In this document: positions 1 through 4,227 of the stretch, piece after piece
Layout: each line of letters opens with the position of its first letter
Position numbering within the stretch: position 1 is the first letter of the stretch
Origin: Nocardioides sp.
GTDB lineage: Bacteria > Actinomycetota > Actinomycetes > Propionibacteriales > Nocardioidaceae
Reading direction: 5' to 3'
Length of the DNA: 6,230 nt
NCBI GenBank assembly: GCA_003519585.1
Contig: DOWL01000146.1
Span: 1-6,230 of the forward strand
Notes under the pieces: generated by a model
The model's input: the letters and a program-made list of their open reading frames with translations, nothing else
What the model was told of the DNA's origin: nothing
Database searches by the model: none
Position numbers and translations under genes: made by a program

Positions 1-1242
1 GATCTTGGCGTGCGCGATGTCGCGGGCCACGACGAGCGGGCCGGTGAGTGAGAGCCGCGTCTTCACGGGGTGTTGGGTGAGCTCGGCGAGGATGTCGGCC
101 ATCGGCCGGTTGAGGTCGATGCGCACCACGTCGGACTCTTCGGCAGGCTGGGTGGCCGAGGTAGCGGGGAGGTACTTCGCCGGGTCGGTCTCGAGCTGCT
201 CGAGAAAGACTCCCTCGGCGGTGATCTTGCCGAGCGCCTGGCGGTCCGCCGAGCAGGAGACCGCGATGGCGACCGGGCACGACGCGCCGTGCCGGGGGAG
301 TCGCACCACGCGGACGTCGTGGCAGAAGTACTTGCCGCCGAACTGCGCGCCGATCCCGAAGGACTGGGTCAGCTTGAAGACCTGCTCCTCCAGTTCGAGG
401 TCGCGGAAGCCGTGCGCGGCCATCGTGCCCTCGGTGGGGAGGTGGTCGAGGTAGTGCGCCGAGGCGTACTTCGCGGTCTTGAGGGCGAACTCCGCCGACG
501 TACCTCCGATCACCACGGCGAGGTGGTACGGCGGGCAGGCGGCGGTCCCGAGGGAGCGGATCTTCTCGTCGAGGAACTGCAGCATCCGCGTCGGGTTGAG
601 GACCGCCTTGGTCTCCTGGAACAGGAACGACTTGTTGGCCGAGCCACCGCCCTTCGCCATGAAGAGGAACTTGTAGGCCGGCCCGCCGTCGTGGTCCTCG
701 GTGGCGTAGAGCTCGATCTGAGCCGGCAGGTTGGTGCCGGTGTTCTTCTCCTCCCACGTGGTGAGCGGCGCCAGTTGGGAGTAGCGCAGGTTGAGCTTGG
801 TGTAGGCGTCGTAGACCCCTCGTGAGATCGCCTCGCCGTCGTCGGCTCCGGTGAGCACGCCTTCGGACTTCTTGCCCATCACGATGGCGGTGCCGGTGTC
901 CTGACACATCGGCAGGACGCCGCCGGCGGAGATGTTGACGTTCTTGAGCAGGTCGAGGGCCACGAACCGGTCGTTGGCCGAGGCCTCCGGGTCGTCGATG
1001 ATCCGACGTAGCTGCGCAAGATGCGCCGGCCGCAGGAAATGTGCGATGTCGTGCATCGCTTCCGCCGTCAGCCGTCGGATCGCCTCGGGCTCGACCTGGA
1101 GGAAGGTGCGGCTCCGTCCGTCGACGACGGCCTCGAAGGTCGACACGCCCTCCGTCGTGACGAGGCGGTACGGCGTCTCGTCGGGGCCGATGGGCAGGAG
1201 GTCGGAGTAGCGGAACTCGGCGACGGGCTGGGGCTCGCTCAC
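1..1242 (-). CDS. fumA: Class I fumarate hydratase (iron-sulfur fumarase), 3'-truncated by window edge
   Basis: Interconverts fumarate and malate in the cytosolic TCA cycle, using a labile [4Fe-4S] cluster. The window holds 414 codons from the start; E. coli FumA is about 548 aa, so roughly the last quarter is missing beyond position 1. Visible family motifs: PMCQDTGT (residues 111-118), KGGGSANKS (197-205), [11 protein letters not shown] (296-306), PRHGASCPV (316-324), SCSADR (329-334), DLNRPM (376-381) and RDIAHAK (407-413). Candidate cluster ligands are C113, C236 and C330; the 94-residue gap between the last two matches that of E. coli C224 and C318. Start: GTG at 1242 is the first possible start after an in-frame TGA three codons upstream, and the N-terminus ([10 protein letters not shown]...TPYRLVT) fits the family. 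There is no Shine-Dalgarno sequence, which suggests a leaderless message. Divergent from the lipoprotein pair. The class is very sure; the symbol is by analogy with E. coli, since FumA and FumB cannot be told apart here. Confidence 0.96.
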   Translation of the reverse strand, partial: MSEPQPVAEFRYSDLLPIGPDETPYRLVTTEGVSTFEAVVDGRSRTFLQVEPEAIRRLTAEAMHDIAHFLRPAHLAQLRRIIDDPEASANDRFVALDLLKNVNISAGGVLPMCQDTGTAIVMGKKSEGVLTGADDGEAISRGVYDAYTKLNLRYSQLAPLTTWEEKNTGTNLPAQIELYATEDHDGGPAYKFLFMAKGGGSANKSFLFQETKAVLNPTRMLQFLDEKIRSLGTAACPPYHLAVVIGGTSAEFALKTAKYASAHYLDHLPTEGTMAAHGFRDLELEEQVFKLTQSFGIGAQFGGKYFCHDVRVVRLPRHGASCPVAIAVSCSADRQALGKITAEGVFLEQLETDPAKYLPATSATQPAEESDVVRIDLNRPMADILAELTQHPVKTRLSLTGPLVVARDIAHAKI

Positions 1243-1250
1243 GAGCCGTC

Positions 1251-1256
1251 AGCGTA
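1251..1256 (-). promoter_or_regulatory. Candidate -10 box for a leaderless fumarase transcript
   Basis: On the minus strand the hexamer is TACGCT (TANNNT type), ending 8 nt before the GTG start at 1242. With no ribosome binding site before that GTG, this fits the actinobacterial leaderless pattern, where transcription begins at or next to the start codon. No convincing -35 box is seen. A CGCCGC/GCGGCG inverted repeat (1265-1281) lies just upstream. This is inference from position and composition only. Confidence 0.4.
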
Positions 1257-1332
1257 CGCGGGGGCGCCGCGGATCGCGGCGGCGAGGGGTGGGTGCGGCG
1301 ATCGATGTATCCGCGGCCCCGCTCGTGGGTCT

Positions 1333-1819
1333 GCACGACAACCACCCCACGGGCCTCGGGGCCGTCGAACACGACAGGAAACCACGATGAACAGCACCAT
1401 CACGTCCACGACGCGGGCGGGCATCGCGGCGACGACGTTCGCCGCGCTCGCGCTCGCCGCCACCGCCTGCGGAACCGAGGCCGGATCCGCGGACGCGTCC
1501 GCCAAGGCCGCATCCGTAAGTCAGGCCGCCCCGCAGCAGGAGACCCGAATCTCTCCGCGCACCGCGGAGCGGCAGGCCGAGCTCCAGGCGCAGATCCGCA
1601 AGCTGCTGGCCCTGGAGGCCGACGCCAAGCGCTGGGCGCGCGGTCACGACACGGGCGAGATCCCGTGCCGGCCGCTGCGCCGCACCGCCAAGGCGACCAC
1701 GTGTGCGATTCCCGCGCCGTGACCGCCCCGCACGACATCACCACCCCTATTCCATTCGGCCCCCGGGCCACTCACGACAGGAGCACCATCATGAACAGCA
1801 CCAGGATCATCACCACCAG
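1333..1819 (+). repeat. Diverged tandem duplication: leader plus 5' end of the lipoprotein genes
   Basis: Two related units are visible by eye. Unit 1 runs from about 1333 and unit 2 from about 1730. Both start with GCACGACA and a run of CACC, then carry GGCC...GGGCC (1352-1363 and 1758-1769), then ACGACAGGA just before the ATG, then ATGAACAGCACC and the signal-peptide codons. The distance from the first GCACGACA to the ATG is 54 bp in unit 1 and 61 bp in unit 2. Similarity fades in the linker and returns at the ADAKRWA codons. The duplication therefore seems to include upstream regulatory sequence. The boundaries are approximate. Confidence 0.6.
1387..1722 (+). CDS. Small secreted lipoprotein of unknown function, paralog 1 (111 aa)
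   Basis: I do not recognise a family. Residues 1-27 form a signal peptide: few charges with one Arg (R10), a hydrophobic Ala/Leu stretch from about 11 to 27, then a lipobox-like LAATAC with C28 as the likely lipidated cysteine. The mature protein begins with a low-complexity Ala/Ser/Gln linker (about 29-55), then an amphipathic helical stretch (about 58-86) rich in Arg, Glu, Gln and Leu ending in ADAKRWA (78-84). A 25-residue basic tail follows with two cysteines (C94, C106) that could form a disulfide outside the membrane. The ATG at 1387 has AGGAA at 1376-1380, 6 nt upstream. The 89-aa gene just downstream is a clear paralog in its signal peptide and ADAKRWA segment, but lacks the Cys tail. 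Probably anchored to the outer face of the cytoplasmic membrane. It could be a structural or envelope-stress lipoprotein; no function can be assigned. Confidence 0.8.
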   Translation: MNSTITSTTRAGIAATTFAALALAATACGTEAGSADASAKAASVSQAAPQQETRISPRTAERQAELQAQIRKLLALEADAKRWARGHDTGEIPCRPLRRTAKATTCAIPAP

Positions 1820-2060
1820 GGCCGCTACCCGAGCCGGCATCGCCGCGATCTTCGCCGCTTTCGCCATCGCCGCCACGGCGTGCGGCAGCGAGACCGCGTC
1901 GGAGCCGCAGCGGGAGGCCGCCCCGGCCAGCACGCCGAGCTCCCAGGCGGCGCACGCGCCGACCTCGGCCGACGCCGCCGAGCGCGCGGCGTACGACCGG
2001 GAGGCGCGCAAGGCGCGTGCCGAACGGGCCGATGCCAAGCGTTGGGCGCAAGGCAACTGA
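1791..2060 (+). CDS. Small secreted lipoprotein of unknown function, paralog 2 (89 aa)
   Basis: Tandem paralog of the 111-aa lipoprotein ending 68 bp upstream. It has the same MNST start, a shared TRAGIAA segment, a hydrophobic run (about 15-30) and an AATACG lipobox region with C31 as the likely lipidated residue. After a Ser/Pro/Ala-rich linker (about 32-58) comes a highly charged helical segment (about 60-86) rich in Ala, Arg, Glu and Asp, with ADAKRWA at 80-86, ending three residues later in QGN. It is therefore a shorter version lacking the two-cysteine tail. The ATG at 1791 has a good AGGAG at 1779-1783, 7 nt upstream. It is probably co-transcribed with its neighbour, although its leader resembles the leader of the first copy and may carry its own signals. 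A strong hairpin follows 11 bp after the stop. Function unknown. Confidence 0.8.
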   Translation: MNSTRIITTRAATRAGIAAIFAAFAIAATACGSETASEPQREAAPASTPSSQAAHAPTSADAAERAAYDREARKARAERADAKRWAQGN

Positions 2061-2071
2061 CCCACCTCATC

Positions 2072-2112
2072 ACCGCGGTCAGGTCCGGCGAACTGCCGGG
2101 CCTGACCGCGGT
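2072..2112 (+). terminator. Strong stem-loop, likely transcription terminator of the lipoprotein genes
   Basis: Starts 11 bp after the stop of the second lipoprotein gene. Arms 2072-2083 and 2101-2112 are perfect 12-bp complements (ACCGCGGTCAGG / CCTGACCGCGGT). The inner CCGGC/GCCGG pairs (2085-2089 with 2095-2099) and one U-G pair extend this to an 18-bp stem with a 5-nt GAACU loop. Only a weak T-poor tail follows, as is common for actinobacterial terminators, so it is an L-shaped or non-canonical intrinsic terminator rather than a classical one. Confidence 0.75.
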
Positions 2113-2132
2113 TCCAATCTGTCCTGTCGGGG

Positions 2133-2191
2133 TAGTCACGACCGTCGGGCCGGTTCGAACGGCGTTCAGACCGGCGGTTCGGTCGTGACTA
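2133..2191. repeat. Long imperfect inverted repeat between the lipoprotein and DUF1707 genes
   Basis: Outer arms TAGTCACGACCG (2133-2144) and CGGTCGTGACTA (2180-2191) are perfect 12-bp complements. A second pair, GCCGGT (2149-2154) and ACCGGC (2170-2175), nests inside across a symmetric 4/4-nt internal loop, leaving a 15-nt apex that includes part of the palindrome GTTCGAAC (2153-2160). It lies 20 bp after the terminator hairpin and ends 95 bp before the next ATG. It could be a second terminator, a regulator-binding palindrome or a structured RNA; the sequence alone does not decide. Confidence 0.6.
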
Positions 2192-2273
2192 TCACTGCTG
2201 GGGCGGATAGGGCTGGTGAGCCCCATGAGGCATCTGGGATCTCTGAGGCCCCAGCTGTTCGGGGTGGCAGCTC

Positions 2274-2279
2274 TAGGCT
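2274..2279 (+). promoter_or_regulatory. Candidate -10 box for a leaderless DUF1707 gene transcript
   Basis: TAGGCT lies exactly 6 nt before the ATG at 2286, and no purine-rich Shine-Dalgarno sequence is present in between. A TANNNT hexamer 6-8 nt before the start codon is the usual mark of leaderless mRNAs in actinobacteria. No clear -35 element is seen at the expected place. Confidence 0.5.
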
Positions 2280-2285
2280 GAGCAC

Positions 2286-2906
2286 ATGGCGGGTGAGCTG
2301 CAACCCCAGGGGGCCGGCCACGACCCTGCCCAGCTGCGGATCTCCGACGCCGATCGGCACCAGGTTGCCGAGCTCCTGCGGGAGGCGGCGGGGGAGGGTC
2401 GGCTCGACATGGACGAGCTCGACGAGCGGCTCACGGCTACGTACGCCGCACGCACGTACGCCGATCTGGTGCCGATCACGTCCGACCTGCCCAGCCACCC
2501 CCACCCGCGGCCGGTAGCGAAGCCGGTGGCAGGCACACCCGAGGTGGTCCCCGGTCCCGATCGCGAGAGCCATTTCGCGATCCTGAGCGGCCTGAGTCGC
2601 AAGGGTGTCTGGGTCGTCCCCAAACAGCTGACGGTCCTCGCGATGCTGGGCGGTGCCGAGCTGGACCTGCGCCGGGCCAAGTTCGCGGCTCCCGAAGTCA
2701 CCATCACCATCAACGCGATCATGGGCGGTGCCGAGGTGATCGTCGGCCCCGCCACCCGGGTGTACATGGAAGGCACCGGCATCATGGGCGGCTACTCCGG
2801 CCCGTCCGGTCTGGTCGAGGAGGAGGCCGACGAGAGCTCACCGGTGGTGCGGATCAAGGGGTTCGCGATCTGGGGCGGCGTCTCCGTGGAGCGCAAACAT
2901 CTCTGA
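2286..2906 (+). CDS. DUF1707 domain protein with LiaF-like C-terminal domain (206 aa)
   Basis: N-terminal DUF1707 domain at about residues 16-69: LRISDADRHQVAELLREAAG, then the GRLDMDELDERL segment, the AARTYADL segment and a final DLP. A Pro-rich linker (70-92) leads to a C-terminal domain (about 96-204) of short beta repeats with paired glycines: LGGAELDLR (121-129), MGGAEVIVG (146-154), MGGYSG (167-172) and WGGVSVERK (196-204). This resembles the cell-wall-active antibiotic response (LiaF/DUF2154) C-terminal domain. No membrane helix or signal peptide is visible, so it is probably cytosolic or peripheral, unlike LiaF proper, which is membrane-anchored. By family association it may act in envelope-stress sensing or regulation, but no target is known from this locus. 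The ATG at 2286 probably starts a leaderless message. It stands alone, after two hairpins and convergent with the lacI-type gene, so it is likely monocistronic. Confidence 0.9.
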   Translation: MAGELQPQGAGHDPAQLRISDADRHQVAELLREAAGEGRLDMDELDERLTATYAARTYADLVPITSDLPSHPHPRPVAKPVAGTPEVVPGPDRESHFAILSGLSRKGVWVVPKQLTVLAMLGGAELDLRRAKFAAPEVTITINAIMGGAEVIVGPATRVYMEGTGIMGGYSGPSGLVEEEADESSPVVRIKGFAIWGGVSVERKHL

Positions 2907-2910
2907 CCAG

Positions 2911-2926
2911 CGCCGCCGACGCGGCG
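2911..2926. terminator. Short GC hairpin between convergent genes, possible bidirectional terminator
   Basis: CGCCGC (2911-2916) and GCGGCG (2921-2926) are perfect complements around a 4-nt CGAC loop. They fill much of the 32-bp gap between two converging stop codons. The stem is short and there is no T-tract on either strand, so efficient termination is only an inference from position. Confidence 0.45.
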
Positions 2927-2938
2927 GAGCCACAAACC

Positions 2939-3928
2939 TTAGGCGAGGGATGCCGTCGATCCGCGGTCGACGAGTTGCGCCTCGACCCGCACATTGGCGA
3001 CCTCGTCGACACCACGCAGGAGCCGGACCGCAAGCTCGGCGGCCAGCCGCCCCTGGCCGGCGACATCCTGGTCGATGGTCGTGAGGTCGAGGAGCTCACC
3101 GAGCGGGTGTCCGTCTGTGCCGATGACCGACAGGTCTCCAGGTACGTCGACCCCGTGGGCCCGGGCGTAGGCGATGGCCGCGAACGCCAACTCGTCGGAG
3201 TAGGCGAAGACCGCGGTCGGCGGTTCCGGTAGCGCAAGGAGCCGCGCCATCGCGCGGGCGCCGGCGTCGACGCCGTACGTCTCGGTCACTACGAGTTCGT
3301 CGGGCGTCTCGAGCCCGGCTGCGGTCAGCGACTCACGCCAGGCCTGCTGCCGCATCAGGTCGGATGACCAGGTCGTGCCGTCGGTGTCGCTGGTGCGGAT
3401 CATCGCGATCCGGCGGTGTCCGAGGTCCAGGAGATGCTGTACGGCGGTGCGCCCGGCCGCGAGGTCGTCGACGTGGACATGGGGGTAGTCGCGCACCTCG
3501 CCGCCAGCCACAACGACGTGCACACCCATCAGGTCGAGCCGTTCGACTTCCGCTTGGGCCATGGGCAGCGCGGTGAGGATGACGGCGTCCGCCTTGCGTC
3601 GCGCGGGTAGCTCGCGGAGGAACCGGGTCCGCTGCTCCTCGCCGTCGACCTGGTAGACGAGCATGTCCAGCCCGGCGCCACGCAGCACGGGGGCCATGCT
3701 GGCCAGCATCGCGCTGTAGAACCACGCGTCGAGCCGGGGCATCACGATCGCCACGCGGCCGGTCGCCCCGCGGGAGAGGGCGCTGGCCTCGGGGGAGACG
3801 ACGTACGAGAGCTCCTGCGCGATCGCGCGGATCCGGTCGCGGGTGGGCTGGCTGACACCCGGAACGTCGCGGAGGGCCCGTGACACGGTGGCGATCGAGA
3901 CGCCCGCGCGTCGTGCGACGTCGGCCAT
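2939..3928 (-). CDS. LacI-family transcriptional repressor of the adjacent sugar ABC operon (329 aa)
   Basis: N-terminal helix-turn-helix (residues 1-20: MADVARRAGVSIATVSRALR), then a hinge helix (about 43-56, SPEASALSRGATG) and a periplasmic-binding-protein-like sensor domain (about 58-325) with IVMPRLDAWFYSAML (61-75), the DLGHRRIAMI segment (168-177), FAYSDELAFAAIAYA (241-255), DVPGDLSVIGTDG (261-273) and LTTIDQD (282-288). Length is typical of the family (about 330-340). It probably dimerises and binds CAAACGTTTG operators in the divergent control region, releasing them when a sugar or sugar phosphate binds. Start: ATG at 3928 begins the HTH directly and has a GGCGAGG ribosome binding site 5 nt upstream. 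A GTG at 3967 in frame (13 extra residues) is a possible alternative if the mRNA is leaderless; the frame also stays open to 4168, but that part lies in the operator region. The natural ligand is unknown; the neighbours suggest an alpha-glucoside-type sugar. Confidence 0.95.
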   Translation of the reverse strand: MADVARRAGVSIATVSRALRDVPGVSQPTRDRIRAIAQELSYVVSPEASALSRGATGRVAIVMPRLDAWFYSAMLASMAPVLRGAGLDMLVYQVDGEEQRTRFLRELPARRKADAVILTALPMAQAEVERLDLMGVHVVVAGGEVRDYPHVHVDDLAAGRTAVQHLLDLGHRRIAMIRTSDTDGTTWSSDLMRQQAWRESLTAAGLETPDELVVTETYGVDAGARAMARLLALPEPPTAVFAYSDELAFAAIAYARAHGVDVPGDLSVIGTDGHPLGELLDLTTIDQDVAGQGRLAAELAVRLLRGVDEVANVRVEAQLVDRGSTASLA

Positions 3929-3973
3929 GTTGACCTCGCCGCCCCCGGCTGCGTGTTCCCCGACCACGCCCCG

Positions 3974-3979
3974 ACAGTA
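3974..3979 (-). promoter_or_regulatory. Candidate -10 box of the lacI-type gene
   Basis: On the minus strand the hexamer reads TACTGT (TANNNT type). Transcription would start near 3967, giving a 39-nt leader before the preferred ATG at 3928, or a leaderless message at GTG 3967. The operator palindrome at 3988-4001 would then sit just upstream between -10 and -35, which fits autorepression. No good -35 match is seen. Confidence 0.35.
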
Positions 3980-3987
3980 GCGATCGC

Positions 3988-4001
3988 GGCAAACGTTTGC
4001 C
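3988..4001. promoter_or_regulatory. LacI-type operator O1 (14-bp perfect palindrome)
   Basis: GGCAAACGTTTGCC is a perfect palindrome with the central CG typical of LacI-family sites. It lies 60 bp upstream of the preferred lacI-type start, next to that gene's candidate -10 box. The 12-bp core GCAAACGTTTGC recurs exactly at 4054-4065. Confidence 0.85.
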
Positions 4002-4009
4002 CACGGCTC

Positions 4010-4039
4010 TTGACTCTCGGCTGTGAGCTGGGTCACGAT
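4010..4039 (+). promoter_or_regulatory. Candidate promoter of the sugar ABC transporter operon
   Basis: TTGACT (4010-4015) is one base from the -35 consensus; after an 18-bp spacer, CACGAT (4034-4039) is a weak -10 (3 of 6). Transcription would start near 4046, placing operator O2 about 8-19 bp downstream, a good position for a roadblock type of repression, and leaving a leader of about 180 nt before the binding-protein start. The weak -10 makes this tentative. Confidence 0.35.
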
Positions 4040-4053
4040 GCGCCTGCACGAGC

Positions 4054-4065
4054 GCAAACGTTTGC
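4054..4065. promoter_or_regulatory. LacI-type operator O2 (12-bp perfect palindrome)
   Basis: GCAAACGTTTGC, identical to the core of O1, with centres 65 bp apart (about six helical turns). It sits between the divergent lacI-type gene and the ABC operon, just downstream of the candidate operon promoter. The identical repeat of a palindrome in a divergent spacer beside a LacI-family gene makes the operator call strong. Confidence 0.85.
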
Positions 4066-4081
4066 AGATACGTGCAGATAC
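4063..4081 (+). repeat. Tandem 10-bp direct repeat abutting operator O2
   Basis: TGCAGATAC occurs at 4063-4071 and again at 4073-4081, separated by one base, so the period is 10 bp, close to one helical turn. The first copy overlaps the last three bases of O2. It may be a chance repeat or part of a second factor's site. Confidence 0.6.
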
Positions 4082-4154
4082 CGACGCGAGAGGCTCAGGC
4101 GGCCCGATGACCTGTACAAACGCACGCGCAGTGAGTAGAGAGGGGTACAGCACT

Positions 4155-4217
4155 GTGACACCCATCACGCAGCGGCACTCGGGGCCGTCGAGGGACGGCT
4201 CTCACTTCATCGAGTAG
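4155..4217 (+). CDS. Possible short upstream ORF (20 codons) in the ABC operon leader
   Basis: GTG at 4155 opens a 20-codon frame ending at TAG 4215-4217. A GAGAGGGG stretch (4138-4145) lies 9 nt before the GTG and could be a ribosome binding site. The frame also stays open upstream (ATG at 4107), so the start is uncertain. Its stop codon overlaps the first bases of the AGGGGAG Shine-Dalgarno (4216-4222) of the binding-protein gene, an arrangement that could allow translational coupling. The peptide shows no recognisable motif and its reality is doubtful; it may simply be leader sequence. Confidence 0.2.
   Translation: MTPITQRHSGPSRDGSHFIE
4181..4202 (+). other. Small hairpin in the 5' leader of the ABC operon
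   Basis: GCCGTC (4184-4189) pairs with GACGGC (4194-4199) around a GAGG tetraloop; three further pairs, two of them G-U, extend it to 4181 and 4202. It ends 13 nt before the Shine-Dalgarno of the binding-protein gene. It could affect mRNA stability or translation, but hairpins of this size are common by chance in GC-rich DNA. Confidence 0.3.
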
Positions 4218-4227
4218 GGGAGATCAG

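Noticed and set aside
70..825. 251-codon plus-strand open frame
   Set aside because: It lies fully antisense to the fumarase, whose frame carries all class I motifs; the plus-strand product is low-complexity Arg/Gly/Val/Leu-rich, as expected for a GC-rich shadow frame.
1293..2060. 255-codon plus-strand frame spanning both lipoprotein genes
   Set aside because: It is out of frame with the first lipoprotein and merges into the second only at its 3' part; the real start of the second gene is ATG 1791, with a ribosome binding site and signal peptide.
2149..2165. tRNA T-arm-like GGTTCGAAC
   Set aside because: The flanking bases do not form a 5-bp T-stem around the loop, and no acceptor, D-arm or anticodon arm can be placed; the motif is part of the inverted repeat.
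4106..4125. Alternative promoter with TACAAA (4114-4119) as -10 box
   Set aside because: No -35 match lies 16-18 bp upstream, and the candidate at 4010-4039 has a near-consensus -35 and fits the position of operator O2 better; not excluded.
3929..4168. N-terminal extension of the LacI-type frame up to 4168 (409 aa)
   Set aside because: The added 80 residues would run across both operators and the promoter region, and LacI-family proteins start at or very near the helix-turn-helix; ATG 3928 has a ribosome binding site.
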